Notes: generated from the letters alone by a model not told the origin. A stretch of 64,000 nt of DNA from Ailurus styani (GCA_002007465.1 LNAC01000032.1:3329542-3393541), one strand, 5' to 3'. Shown: positions 11,700 through 23,843, counted from the first letter of the stretch. Translations and numbers: made by a program.

Positions 11700-12470
11700 A
11701 AAAATAAATAGCTTTTTACTTTTTGTTATTATAAAAGAGATCACAGAACATTGCAAATAGTACAAACAGCACAAGAGGATAAAGATAAAGTGAGGCTCTC
11801 AATGTGAGGCCTACCATTTAACTCCCTCACCTTGGTTCTATTTCACAGGGCTTACCTCCTAATATAGATCCTAGACTATCCTTCCTGAAATATTATGAGC
11901 ATATGCATGCACTTGCTTTTATATCACATATTTACACACAAATGGGGAGCTTACTATACACACTGTTCTGAACATCACTTATCTTTTACTTTTACGAGAT
12001 TAGAAATTGGAGATGCTTTATATTAGTAGAAACCATTGCATCCATTTTAAGTGCTGCTTATATGCTGTTATGCTGTATTTTGTCTATTTCGTTTACTGAG
12101 TCTCCTGATGGTAGATATTTAGGTTGTTTCCTGTTATTATTTACAATTGCTGTGGTAATTTTCGCCATTGTGGCACTATAACTAAGGCTGCAGGGATGTT
12201 CTTAAGTGCATATTTCTTCATGTATTTGTGAGTATATGTCTAGGATAAATTCCTAGAAATGGGATTGTTGAGTCCAAAACCAGATGCAGTTATTGTGTGC
12301 TTTGCTCCCTATTTCTTTCCAAAAGTATTGTTTAGACATACATTCTTACAAGTAGGAAAGGAGCATCTGTTTCCCCATAAGATAGCTAAGTGTGTATTAT
12401 AAAATCTTTGCACTTTTTGCAAAGTGTAATTTTTATAACTCAAAAAATTCTTATTTAAAAATGTCCACTA
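11700..12470 (-). mobile_element. Old LINE-1 (L1M type) 3' UTR and ORF2 end
   Basis: Antisense L1M 3' UTR ('aatgtgaggcctaccattta', 'tactatacacactgttctg') leads into the antisense ORF2 C-terminal block: 'gatatttaggttgtttcc', 'taaggctgcagggatgttct', 'ggataaattcctagaaatgg'. It is highly diverged and has no open frame. Confidence 0.8.
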
Positions 12471-14425
12471 ACTTTTTATTTTCGAATACAAGCCACACAC
12501 ATACATACTTAAAATGGTCACTATTTTCAGATAGAGGAAATGGAGCCGGCTATAGGCTTAAGAATGAGGGGAGGGGAGGCAGTGAGAACAGACTGTCTTT
12601 AGAGAGGCTGGAGGGAAGGAGGAGAAAGAAGAAGCAGGCAGAAAGCTGGGTCAGGGTCCAAGTCAGGAAAAAAAAATTTTTTTTTTTAAGGAATTCGAGT
12701 TATTTCAAACTGGAGCAATCTTTCTCCTGAGGTGGTGGATTCCCTCTCGCTGGAAATGGACAATCTGTGTCCATTGGCCTGTGGGCAAAATACTGCGAAA
12801 CCATTCCTGCCCTGGATAGAAGGCTCTAAAATCACCTTGTCCTAGGCTTGTCAGAAGGGAAATAGCTAACAGCTATTTGCATCCTTTCAACAGAGAAGCA
12901 AATCTCTTTATGGAGGCCCAGAATCTCCTTGAATGTCACTAATAATGGAGAACTCACTGTACTCAGTGGTAGACAGAACATCACAGGGTCAAAAGTGATG
13001 ATCACTAAAATTCCTTTCGATGTGAAGTTTTTATAATTGATATATTAAGAAATATTTGTATTTAATATCCCACTTGGGGCAACGTGATATGACTGACCAA
13101 ATTGCTTGTAACTGTTCATTCTAGGGGCTTAATTTTATAAAAGAAATGAGAATCAATAAAATTTAGTTGATTACAAATTAATATTAATTGAGAAAACCGT
13201 GGAAGACCAAGAAATATTTTAAAGCAAAAACCCCAAATTTCAATGGATAACTCCTGCTTTTATAGCTTACTATGCATATGTGATTTTTCTTCCCTATCTA
13301 TTTATATGTAGTAAGTCCCTCTATCTACTCAATCGCATTCCACATACAGTCAATTTTTTTTACAACTTGCCCCATTTCATGTGAGTCTCTCACATGTATA
13401 CACTTGTTTTCTCATCTGGGATTTATACAAATTAGTAACATTCCTGATAAAAGGACCAAGCAAAATTAAAAAAAAAAAAGAACAACACTTCACAAATATA
13501 GAAATTTAAGCCTTTTCTTTCCTTGCAGTATTCTTAGCATTTCACCAAGAGCCTGGGGTGGTATATCGTAATAATTTAGTTTAGAAGATAACTATCAAGG
13601 GTGTACCAAAATATTTTTACCAATTTATATTGAGATGCTTGGTTTCAATATGGCAATCTTTCAAAGGCCAGATTAAATTCACTGGAAGTTTTGTTTGCCA
13701 AGGCATTTCACATCCTGGGAAAATAAAACCAAATACATTGTTTTTCTTTGTTCTCCACTGAGCCATGCAAAGTGAAAGAGAGCTTTAAAAAAAGGAAAGA
13801 CAAAAAAATCTGTATAAATCCCCTCTAAATCAAATTGACCTTTTCTAGGCAATTTTTTCAACATCTTGGCAAGGACTGAATCTACATCCTTCTCTTTCTC
13901 TAAGTACGCTCTGTGTGGCCCACTTCCTGTGGCTGTTCCATTCTCTGAAATGACAAGATTTTCGAACTACAGTAGCTTAAAAAATATTAATTCCCAGTCA
14001 TTGGAAATAACCTACATTTCACTCAAGGCAAAGAAATTGTTCCTGCTTTCTGACACTTGAGCTTTATTGCTGCTGATTTCAGACAACCCAAACACTGGAA
14101 GGTGAGAATAACTTTCTTTTGGAAGCATTTCCTTCATGTTTTGCCACCCTGCCTTCCCTGCCGGCCCTCCCTCCCCGCCCCCCCCCACACACACACCCGG
14201 GGCCTTCAGCACATTCTCTTCTCAGGTTGGTGTGGGGAAATGACCTGAGTCTGGCGAGTTTATTTTAGGTAAATTTAATCAAGCAGTGAGATTTTGTTTT
14301 TACTTTTTATATGTCGGAAAAAAGATCTCGCTTTAGAACGACAGAATTCTGGAACTGGAGCTAAGTTTTTTAGAGATTTTCAGTTTTACAGATGACCAAA
14401 CAAAGTCTCAGACTTCTCTGCTTTT
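12471..14425. other. Unique DNA, no gene recognised
   Basis: A 112-codon open frame crosses 12392-12730, but it is low-complexity (K/R/G-rich) with no domain. A C-run followed by (CA)n lies at 14176-14197. No exon was identified. Confidence 0.4.
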
Positions 14426-14429
14426 CCCC

Positions 14430-14890
14430 TTTACAACTTGCTTCCCTTTTTTTGATTTAAAAAGAAGAAAAAAGCTTTCCAGTGTAGTCAAAATAAAACT
14501 GTTTCCTTCCGTCTACAATCTTTGGGAATGGTAGGCTACTTGAAAGGGAGGAAAAGCTCCCAATTAAGAGTAAAGCAGAGACACCTGGGAAGAATGTCTC
14601 TAATACAAGTGATCTAGTAGCGGAAGCCATTCCAGGTCCCTCTCTTTTCCAGATTTAAATAAGTCGGATTAACACATGATCTTGAGTACAAGTGTATGAA
14701 CCCCAAAGTAAGCACATCATTAATTGCAGTAAGCCCGATTCTCTATAGCTTATAAGTGTGCAAATTCGAAACTCACATTTTTCTATAAGCTGACACAAAC
14801 ACAAATCACCCCCAGGGAGTCCAATTAATAGAAGTTTACCCTGCCGAATACAAAAGAATTGACTTTATCTGCTTTAATGTTACTCAGCAT
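14430..14890. promoter_or_regulatory. Candidate conserved non-coding block
   Basis: Repeat-free sequence with several ATTA/TAAT cores (for example near 14711-14730 and 14820-14830) and more CpG dinucleotides than nearby DNA. Its even composition is typical of developmental enhancers. No transcript evidence can be read from the sequence, so this is inference only. Confidence 0.22.
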
Positions 14891-14989
14891 TACTCTCTAT
14901 ACAATGGGTTGTCAAAATATCCTATTGGGCACTGTTGGGTACTGGAAATTATTTACTGAAAATCTGCTGTATGGTGAATAATTTACTCA

Positions 14990-15062
14990 TTGTCACTTTT
15001 AAACCACCAGATAATCCTATGAGGATCCCCACTTATCAGATGAAGAAACTGAGACTACTGAG
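14990..15062 (-). mobile_element. MIR SINE fragment
   Basis: 'atgaggatccccacttatca' followed by 'gatgaagaaactgagact' matches the antisense MIR core. Confidence 0.65.
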
Positions 15063-15765
15063 GTAGACTGCAGAGTTATGTATTATTATGTATATTAAGT
15101 TATATATAATATTATACACATTTATTTGTCATATAACTATTGTTCGCAACTTTCCAACAATTAGAGACATTTGATAGAATGATACAGTAAAACAGGGATT
15201 TTTCTGGTAATAGAGACTTAAACTCAAATGCCAGCTTCTCTGGGACAAGTTCCTCAGTGCAACATAGTTCAATTAAAAAAAAAAAAGCAAACAAAAAAAA
15301 CTGTCTCCATGTATATTCCCTAGAAGCAGAGTCTCAAACAGGGATTTGGGTACATGTACTTTATAATGTACTCTTCAGGAAAAATCAATAAGGGAATGAG
15401 GAAAGCAGAGTACGGAAGCAGAAGAATGGAGAAAGGATGTGGTCTCAGGGCAAGTCTAGCTTTGGCCTGATGCACCAGACACTGACACATACATTTTATG
15501 GCAGTGTTTGCCTCATTGAGGAAAGGGGCAGGGATTTTATACACTTTAAGCAATCAGTCATTGGTCACCCCCAGATGTTTGGCTGATCTTCTCTTACTCA
15601 GCTTCTGGCAAGTTGGCTCCCATCTGTCAAGGCCAATTTTCCTAAGAAGGTTACAGGTGTCAAGACATTAGCCCAAATTATTCTCAGCAGCTGGATGATG
15701 GGTGTCCATGCAGGTTAAGGTGAGTCAAGTAGGGCATTTACAACATCTACTATAACAACTTCTGT
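15063..15765. other. Unique or very old repeat-derived DNA
   Basis: The part at 15305-15740 has the feel of an old mammalian repeat (for example 'ttccctagaagcagagtctc' and 'gcttctggcaagttggctcc'), but I cannot name the family. No coding exon was seen. Confidence 0.35.
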
Positions 15766-15769
15766 TGAG

Positions 15770-16220
15770 TGCCAACTAGATGTCATTGACTATGTCCCTC
15801 ATCCTAAAGGAACTCAAAACCTAATGGGAGGAAAACTGTGATGGGTCATACTAGAAGTATATTTGTAGTGTGATGGTCTGTTTCATATGCCTGGGCATGG
15901 GGAGGGGAAGATGGCGGAAGAGAAGAAGGGAGAAGAAGAAGAGTAAGAAAGATCAAGTGATACCAGAAGGCACTAACCCTTGAGGTGCCTCCTGGAGATG
16001 CTTAGAAGTTAGTGTGTGGGGTAGCAAAGGGGATTTCAGTCAGTAGGAATAGCATAAACAAGGGAGGCTTTACAAATCATGGCAATTCTGGGGAGCAGCA
16101 TTAAGTTTCTGTTGGTAGGATGATTGGATCTTGTTAAGGACATGGTGAGAGAGGAAACTGGATGATGGGTAAGGACCCTTCATGAGAGGTCTTTCAGTTT
16201 ATTTCTAAGATTGGAACTGG
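15770..16220 (-). mobile_element. LINE-2 (L2) 3' half, ancient
   Basis: Antisense L2 order: 'gttgagtgccaactagatgt', 'aaaggaactcaaaacctaat', 'aggcactaacccttgagg', 'ggaatagcataaacaaggga', 'gaaactggatgatgggtaag'. Strongly diverged. Confidence 0.55.
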
Positions 16221-16224
16221 ATAT

Positions 16225-17005
16225 TGAGGCAATGGGAAGGTTGAAAAAAAATTACTACCGAATGTCAGAGTCTCATGTCTATGTCTGCCACATCTGTGAC
16301 AATAATTACTTACATGCATTTTGTTCTGTAATTAGAGATACACAATGCTGCCAAGTTGGTTTATATTTCTTTTCTCCCATATCCAGTCTCCTGGTAATAT
16401 TTGAAATGTAAGATGGATAGTTGTGCCATACAAATATTGATTAAATAGCTCAAGTATAATTCTGAGGTTGGTGTCAAATAGGGGCATATTGCTTTCTTCC
16501 ACATGCCCGCAAATAAATGGTTGTAAGAATCCTGACCCAAGTTTGCAGATGCTGGTTGTGGGAGTCTTTCTCCAGGCTTCTCTAAGCTTGCACTTCCCCT
16601 GACACTCCCTTACTCTGATGTCATTTCAGTTCCCATTCTTTGAGCTCCATAAGTCATCTGGCTGTTAGACTCCTAACTTGCTAACTTACTTTGCTTTATC
16701 TCAAATCCAGCACTCATGTCATTGAACATTCATAGACTACTTTGGGGTGGAGACTGACTGACTTATTTTTACTTATGGTAACCATTGTTTTCTCTCCATT
16801 TTGGTACTTCTTCCTTTTCCTGTCATAGAGTCATATTGCTTTTCCATATGGCCTTTCTGAGAGGCAGGTCCTCTGTGGGTTCTGTGGAACTCCCCTGAAT
16901 TCCAGCCAAGGTGTATACATTAGAAATGCTCTTCAGAAAGTAGCACAGAGCATGGGCTGGGGTTTGGAGCAATGGGAAATAGAGGAGCAGAGTCCAGTGT
17001 TCAAT
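16225..17005. other. Unique DNA, nothing recognised
   Basis: No exon or repeat could be assigned. Confidence 0.4.
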
Positions 17006-17009
17006 AGGG

Positions 17010-17482
17010 GACATGTATACACAAAAGTCTTAGCAGCACTGTTTATGATAGTGAGATCTGGAGGCAACCCAAATGTCCTTTTGGGGGGTGAGGGATGACT
17101 AATGATAGTATAGTCACACAATAGAATATTGTATAGCTGTCAAATGAATAGATTACAGTCCCACCCAGGAATGTAGATCAAACATAATAATATAATATTA
17201 AATATAAAAAGTGAGTCCCCACAATTTACATGTAGCACGATATCCTTTTTACAATATTAAAAACAATAAATAAAAATAAACATTTTAAGAATACAAATAT
17301 AGAAAATAAAGCCATATTAAAAAGGAAAAAATAGATGACTGCAAGAGGATTTGAGATGGTGGTTACCATGCATGGGGGAAGCAAAGGGATGGACTGGGGG
17401 AGGTAATACGGTGTATGTCAAGGTCCTAGCTTTTATTAATGGTGGTTTCATGTAGAGCTTATTATAAAATTAAAAATAACCC
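17010..17482 (+). mobile_element. Old LINE-1 (L1M type) ORF2 end and 3' UTR
   Basis: Sense order 'tcttagcagcactgtttatg', 'gaggcaacccaaatgtcctt', 'cacaatagaatattgtatag', then a 3' UTR with 'gatggtggttaccatgcatg' and 'gggggaggtaatacggtgta'. The 3' end is interrupted by a CAN-SINE. Confidence 0.75.
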
Positions 17483-17483
17483 A

Positions 17484-17690
17484 GCGCCTGGGTGGCTCAG
17501 TGGGTTAAAGCCTCTGCTTTCGGCTCAGGTCATGATCTCAGCGTCCTGGGATCGAGGCCCGCATCAGGCTTTCTGCTCAGCAGGGAGCTTGCTTCCTCCT
17601 CTCCCTGTCTCTCTGCCTGCCTCTCTGCCTACTTGTAATCCTTCTCTCTGTGTCAAATAAATAAACAAAATCTTAAAAAAAAAAGAAAAA
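17484..17690 (+). mobile_element. CAN-SINE (SINEC) inserted in old L1
   Basis: Head 'agcgcctgggtggctcagtg', mustelid-type CT tail and AAATAAATAAAC end, then an A-rich tail. A short imperfect TSD (AAAAATAACC) occurs at both edges. Confidence 0.95.
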
Positions 17691-17700
17691 AAATAACCAA

Positions 17701-19185
17701 AAAGTTATAAGCCAGTGACAAAAAAGATGGCCACTATGGTCCTAAGACAAGAGTGTGTCATGAGCTAAGGATTGTGATTAAACTAACTCTGTGTACCTGA
17801 GAATCAAACAAAAATCATAGATAAATATTGTAGTTTTTCAGGAGATAAAAGGAACTAGCAATATTTACGGCATGAGTTTTTTGTTTTTTGTTTTTTGGTT
17901 TTTGGTTTTTTTTGGATAATTAAGACAATTCACGAGTGGTAAATATAAAGTCAAAGCTTCAAATTCAGCTATGAGGAAATAAGACTGCATTTCTTTATTT
18001 CCTTTAAATCAGTTGAAATTTGACTCCCAATTCAAAGGGACTTCAACTTGAATTTTCAGTGGGGTTTACCCCTCTCTTTGCAACTTGCTCCCTGACCAAG
18101 GTTGACCCATGGGTCTTCCAGAGCAGAATGGAGCTCGGGACATCTGGCTAGTCATCCTGATCTAAGTGATCCTTCAAGTCGTGAAGCTTCATAGCTTCTT
18201 AACTGATTGGAGAATGGGGGTGAATCTTTGGCAAGACTGGGATCCATGATCCCCAAAGTTCAGCCCAGAAGGGTAGAGAGCATAGCTGTTTCTCTCTGAG
18301 ACCTTACCACCTCTATCAGGTCCTAGTTTGTCATAGAAATCCTTCTCCTGTTCCCACTCTCTGAGAATCTCCTCTTTCTCTCCTTGTCCACAGGGTCATA
18401 CCCCTTGCCTCTGGAGTTACCTGGTAGATTCTCTTCAATAAATTTAATTTTTTCAAAATGATAGGCAAACACTGACTTCAAGTAGCTTCTGCTTTATGAC
18501 CTACAAATATACCCAAAGCAAGAAAATATTCCAGGAAATGGGACATGAAAAATGGAAGAAGAAATACAAATATTTTAGTAAATTCTCCTGAACATATGTT
18601 AAGTCATGGTCAAGTGTCATCAGGTCCTCAGTAAACATTCTTGACCTGCCTCCATTTCCAAGTTAATAACAGGAATATGGGCTTTTCTTTTTCTATTTGG
18701 CTCAGGAGATCTTATACCTGAAAACGTGATGGGGATTTCAAGTGGGCATGACATGTTTTCCTATGTTTGCCTCTCCCAACTCTGCTTTCCTTTCCAAAGA
18801 GCAAAAATGACAGCCTGTGTGCTCTGGTGCTCAGGACAATGTGACATATAAAAGGTGTTCAATGAAAATTTCCTGACCGAAACTCAAAATAGAAGATATA
18901 TTATTTTTGTCTTGAAAAGAAGAAACCTTGGATGAAGGCAGAATTCACATGTTCTAAAAGTGATTTGTATCTTTCTATGGAGCACACGCCAGTCCATTTC
19001 CTATGTCCAGGCTGGAAGAAGCTGGATATTATCCAGTCCAAGGAATAGGAGTGTGCTTCCTTGGAGTGGGACTTGGAGCATTCATGTGTGCCTTCAAGAC
19101 AGCACCTCCACTCCCCGACCCCCTCTCACTACATAGAACAAGATAAGAACTGAGCTCAGTTCTGTGTTCCTTTACTTTCCATTGA
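17701..19185. other. Mostly unique DNA
   Basis: A GTTTTTT/GGTTTTT low-complexity tract lies at 17876-17912. A weak L2-like 3' end may exist near 18795-18880 ('aaaaggtgttcaatgaaaat'). No exon was recognised. Confidence 0.4.
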
Positions 19186-19189
19186 TTCA

Positions 19190-19765
19190 TGCAGCAAATA
19201 AAATAATGTACTATTCTTCCTTAAAAGAGCAATAGTTACTCTAAGCAATAAACCAGCCATACAGGAAAAAGTGCCTTTGCCTCCTAGCAGTTCCACAGAG
19301 GTAACCTATTCATTACAGGCATCTCCTGAGTAATCAACAGACCCCAGCCAATCTGTCCAGATGGCCCCATCCTATGAGGGTGTTGCAATAACATAAAAAG
19401 AAGCCATGCTTTGTGTTGGCTGATTTGAAAATGGATCTCTGTTATGGAGATAAATATAGAAAACTTATCAGGTTACTAATCTGCCATTGAACATAGGCCT
19501 CAAAGGAAAGTCATAATCATGCCTGTCATATCTGTCTTCAAAGGCTGTCACAAATATAGCTAATGAATTACAAAAGCACCTGCCTCCACCTTTATCAGCT
19601 TCCCTTTGTTTAGTTTTCTTTGTCTTTTGAAAATGATATCAACTGATCTCATCAGATGAAATTAAATGACGATACTAAACAAAATTGTGATTTCTGCCCT
19701 GCCTTATGGTCACTGACTTTGCATCAGTGTGTATCTGATAATTCAACTAGAAACTTATGGGTATT
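19190..19765. promoter_or_regulatory. Candidate conserved non-coding block (enhancer-like)
   Basis: A repeat-free block of about 570 bases with clustered motifs: GATA-type sites (ACTTATCAGG near 19463, TTTATCAGC near 19592), an E-box CACCTG (19578), SOX-type CTTTGTT (19605) and homeobox cores (CTAATGAATTA near 19559). It lacks the decay seen in flanking repeats. This is inference from motif density, not proof. Confidence 0.25.
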
Positions 19766-20256
19766 AAATATCTATTTTATCCACAGTTGACTATAAATGT
19801 TTTTGAATGAATAAGTGAGTAGATGCATTCAATTATGTCAAACTATCTCAAAGATGTGTAAAGTTGTTTTTCAGACTTATATGAAAAGAGTCCATAATTT
19901 CACTCATATTTTATTTCAAATTACTAATTTTTTTCTTTGTTTATAAAACAAAAACAGATTACTAATTGCTGCATAAAACTATATAATATCATTTAAAAAT
20001 ATTACTGAACCACTTTCTGGGCTTATCAGCTGACTATCTCCTAGCTCTCAACTTTTTCCGCTTGGTTTTGTAAACCGGGGTCTCTTCTGAACAAGTATTC
20101 CAGTGTGCTTTGTTGCTTGTAACTATTGAACTAGATCTCAGCTTTCTAGTACTTAGTAACATTACCAGTTCTTAGCATAGTAGAAAGACAAAGTCACTGT
20201 ACCAGTGAGTTAAGGTTTATTCATACTCAAAAGCGCATATGATATAAACACTTCAT

Positions 20257-20441
20257 TTTTTTTTAAGTTTTTTATTTGTCAGAGAAAGAGAGAGCACAAG
20301 CAGGGGGGAGTGGCAGAGAGAGAAGGAGAAGCAGGCTTCCCTCTGAGAAGGGAGCCTGACATGGGGCTGGACCCCAGGATCCTGAGATCATGACATGAGC
20401 CGAAGGCAGGCACTTAACTGGCTGATTCACCCAGGCCCTGA
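20257..20441 (-). mobile_element. CAN-SINE (SINEC), older copy
   Basis: T-rich start, purine tract with 'gcacaagcaggggggagtgg', 'gggagcctgacatggggctg', ending near 'gattcacccaggccct'. No clear TSD. Confidence 0.9.
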
Positions 20442-20454
20442 TAGACACACTTTA

Positions 20455-20570
20455 TTTATTTATTCTTTTTTTTTTAACATTATTATTATTTGCCCCAGGG
20501 GTACAGGTCTGTGAATCATCAGGCTTACACCTTTCACAGCACTCATCATAGCACAAACCCTCCCCAATGG
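20455..20570 (-). mobile_element. Severely 5'-truncated young LINE-1 tail
   Basis: Begins with a T-rich run and continues 'gccccaggggtacaggtctg', 'cagcactcatcatagcacaa', which is the antisense carnivore L1 3' UTR end. The exact 13-base TSD TAGACACACTTTA is at 20442-20454 and 20571-20583. Only about 90 bases of element sequence besides the tail were copied. Confidence 0.9.
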
Positions 20571-20644
20571 TAGACACACTTTAAAACCCATTTTTAGATA
20601 ATAAGCAAATGAGATATTTTGAAAAGGAGAATTATCTTAAACAT

Positions 20645-20943
20645 AAGTTCATGGAACACTGCATCAAAAACTCATGATGTGGGCGCCTGGGTGGCTCAGT
20701 GGGTTAAAGCCTCTGCTTTCGGCTCAGGTCATGATCTCAGGGTCCTGGGATCGAGGCCCATATCGGGCTCTCTGCTCGGCAGGGAACCTGCTTCCTCCTC
20801 TCTCTCTGCCTGCCTCTCTGCCTACTTGTGATCTCTCTCTCTCTCTGTGTCAAATAAAGAAATAAAATATTAAAAAAAAAAAACAAAACTCATGATGTAC
20901 TGTATGGTGACTTAACATAACACAATAAAAAATAAATAAAACG
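20645..20943 (+). mobile_element. LINE-1 3' tail split by a SINE
   Basis: 'ttcatggaacactgcatcaa' before the SINE and 'gtactgtatggtgacttaac' plus an A-rich tail after it are adjacent in carnivore L1 3' UTRs. The SINE at 20681-20884 sits between them. Confidence 0.85.
20681..20884 (+). mobile_element. CAN-SINE (SINEC) inserted in L1 tail
   Basis: Full-length, head GGGCGCCTGGGTGGCTCAGT, with a mustelid-type tail. The exact 14-base TSD AAAACTCATGATGT is at 20667-20680 and 20885-20898. Confidence 0.97.
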
Positions 20944-23072
20944 TAAGTGAGGATGTTTGATTGTTAAAAACATTTGTACAAGATATTTTCACTTTTGGTG
21001 TTACATGTAACTGGCTAATGATAGTTTTTACAATTGTGAAGTGCTTCTGTACTGGAAGGTCTTGGTTCCTTTATCCTTTTCTAATCTTAGGATCTCCAAG
21101 TAGTTTCTCCTTTTTAAATAAAATTTATTTTGTAGAACAATTTTAGATTTACAAATAAATTGCAAAGATAACATAGAAATTTCCTAAATATCCCCATAAC
21201 CAGTTCCCCCATTATTTACATCTTAGTGTGGTATGTTTATTATATTTAATGAGCAAATATTGATATTATAATTGAAGACCATACTTCATTCAGGCTTCCT
21301 TAGTTTTTGTCTAATGTCCTTTAATGTTTGGGGATCCCACCCAGAATATGGTATTATATTAAATCATGTCTCGTTAGGTTCCCCTTGCCTGAGATAATTT
21401 CTCAGACTTTCCTTGTTTTTGATGAACTTGACAATTTTGAGGAGTACTAGTCAGGTATTTTGTAGAATGTCCCTCAGTTGGAAATTGCCTCACATTTTTC
21501 TCATTATTAGACTAGGATTATGGGTTTTGAGAAGGAAGACCATAAAGGTAAAATGATATTTTCATCATATCAGACTTCTCCACTGGAAAGTTACTCTTCT
21601 CCCAAACCCCCTCCCAACCTTCCATGCTGTACTCTTTGTAAGGAAGTCATACGAATGGCCCATACTTAAGGTGTGGTGTTCCTACACAAACTATTTGGAA
21701 TTCTGCATAGGAGATTTCTTTTTTTACCCCATTATTTCTTTATTTGATAATTCAATTATATCATAATGGATGCATGGATATTTATTTTATACTTTGAGTC
21801 ATCATCCAGTACTACTCTATTTTGTTGCTCACAATGTTCCAGCTTTGACCCATTGTAGGCTCTTTTAGTTGGCTCTGGTACCCTTGATACACTTCCATTA
21901 TTGTAGGGTTTGTGAAAAAAATTAGTATTTCTTTACTTTTTGATGCTATAATATACTCCAGGCTTATGTTGTATATTTTTTTTTTTGCCCCAGTCTTAGA
22001 ATCATCCATTTCTCCAAAGAATCCTGGTTCATTTTATTGGTATTAGAGCAGAGAGAGTCTGGGTGCTACCTGTCATTGATTCTAGGAACTCTGTACTGAC
22101 TGAACAAGGAAATAGATGTCTGAATTCTAATCCATGTATATACACATATCTATAAATATTTGTATATGTAACTCTTTGCATTTATATTAAGCTAAACAAG
22201 AGTTGGTACTGATATCACCAACCCTAACCATTACCACATGGATCACTTCAGCTCCCCCCTTGCCCTCATCTCCGAACTCCCATTCCAACATTGAGACACC
22301 TGGCTCCCACCATCCACCATCCATTTACCTAATTGTTCGTTTCAGCATACCTGAATAGCACTTTCAGAATTCTTTATCCTAGTCCCATGGGAAACAACTT
22401 TAACAACCAGAGTCCAGTGATTATGCACTTTCTTTATCTTTAGTCATACAGATGCCTCTCATTGCCAAAGTTCCTTAGATCAATGTCTTTTTCCCTACCA
22501 CCTTTCTGTGAGGTTCTTTCATACATTTGTAATATAGTTAGATTGTTTTGACACCTTTTGCATTCCTTTCTGGAATCCTCTGACCTCCTAAATGACTTCT
22601 CATACATTGGTTTATTCTGTATTATATAATTTTGTGCATGTTGACAAATGCAATGCCATGTATCCAAAATTACAGAATTATACAAAATAGTTTCACTGGC
22701 CTAAGACACACCCTGTGCTTTACAAGTTTGACCTTCCTCCCTTCTCCTTCAAAAGATAATTTATTATTTCTATAGCTTTACATTTTCGAGGTTGTCATTT
22801 AATTGAGAGCATATGTTATATAGTCTTTTCAGACTGATTTCTTTCACTAGCAATATGCATTTAAGATTTGTTCATTTTTTCACAGGTTGATAGCTCATTT
22901 CTCTTTATCACTGAATAATAAATCATTGCATGAATGTATCATGGTTTGTTTAGGCATTCACCAGTAAAAGACATCTTGGCTGCTTTCAAGTTTTGACAAT
23001 TATGAGTAAAGTGACTATAAATGTTCACATGCAGATTTATATGTTGACATAACTTTTCTTTTTTTTTTTTTT

Positions 23073-23231
23073 NNNNNNNNNNNNNNNNNNNNNNNNNNNN
23101 NNNNNNNNNNNNNNNNNNNNNNNNNNNNNNNNNNNNNNNNNNNNNNNNNNNNNNNNNNNNNNNNNNNNNNNNNNNNNNNNNNNNNNNNNNNNNNNNNNNN
23201 NNNNNNNNNNNNNNNNNNNNNNNNNNNNNNN
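23073..23231. other. Assembly gap (159 N)
   Basis: A run of unknown bases lies inside the 3' UTR of the younger L1, bounded by a T run on the left and a C run on the right. Its true length is unknown. Confidence 1.
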
Positions 23232-23256
23232 CCCCCCACCCTGCCCCTCAAGTTCC

Positions 23257-23628
23257 TCATATCAGAGAGATCATATGATAATTGTCTTTCTCTGATTGAC
23301 TTATTTCGCTCAGCATAATACCCTCCAGTTCCATCCATGTTGTTGCGAATGGCAAGATTTCGTTTCTTTTGATAGCTGCATAATATTCCATTGTATATAT
23401 ATACCACATCTTCTTTATCCATTCATCTGTTGATGGACATCTAGGTTCTTTCCATAGTTTGGCTATTGTGGACATTGCTGCTATAAACATTCGGGTGCAC
23501 GTGCCCCTGAGGAACACTACCTTTGTGTCTTTAGGATAAATACCCAGTAGTGCGATTGCTGGGTCGTAGGGTAGCTCCATTTTCAACTTTTTGAGGAATC
23601 TCCATACTGTTTTCCAGAGTGGCTGCAC
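23257..23628 (-). pseudogene. L1 ORF2 C-terminal fragment (young copy)
   Basis: About 123 codons stay open on the minus strand and match the end of the L1 ORF2 protein, with the hallmark PLWKTVWRFLKKL near the start, GIYPKD, IAAMSTIAKLW and YIYTMEYYAAIKRNE. It lacks the endonuclease and reverse transcriptase, so it is dead. The intact frame supports a recent insertion. Confidence 0.9.
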
Positions 23629-23843
23629 CAGTATAACTTTTCAAATCAGTTGGATTTAGCTTTGTGAGGAATTGCTAAATCATCTTCCGAAATAGCTGTA
23701 CCATTTGCATTCCCACCAATAATGAATGAGAATTCCCGTTCCTCCAAATCTTTACCAGCAATTGGTATGGTCAGTTTTTTTAATTTTAACCATTCTAATG
23801 GGTGTATAATGGTATCTCGTTGTTGTTTTAATTTGCAAATTTC

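Larger units (their letters stand above)
23059..23632 (-). mobile_element. Younger 5'-truncated LINE-1 inside the old L1
   Basis: The T-rich start (poly(A) on the minus strand) runs into the N gap. The remaining sequence is the 3' end of L1 ORF2. The 10-base TSD ATAACTTTTC is exact at 23049-23058 and 23633-23642. The flanks rejoin as one old L1. Confidence 0.92.

Noticed and set aside
12392..12730. 112-codon open frame
   Set aside because: Starts in old L1 DNA and continues through K/R/G-rich low-complexity sequence with no recognisable motif.
17439..17660. Short frames rich in 'PGWLSGLKPLLSAQVMI', seen many times in the window
   Set aside because: They are translations of the CAN-SINE head and recur wherever a SINE occurs.
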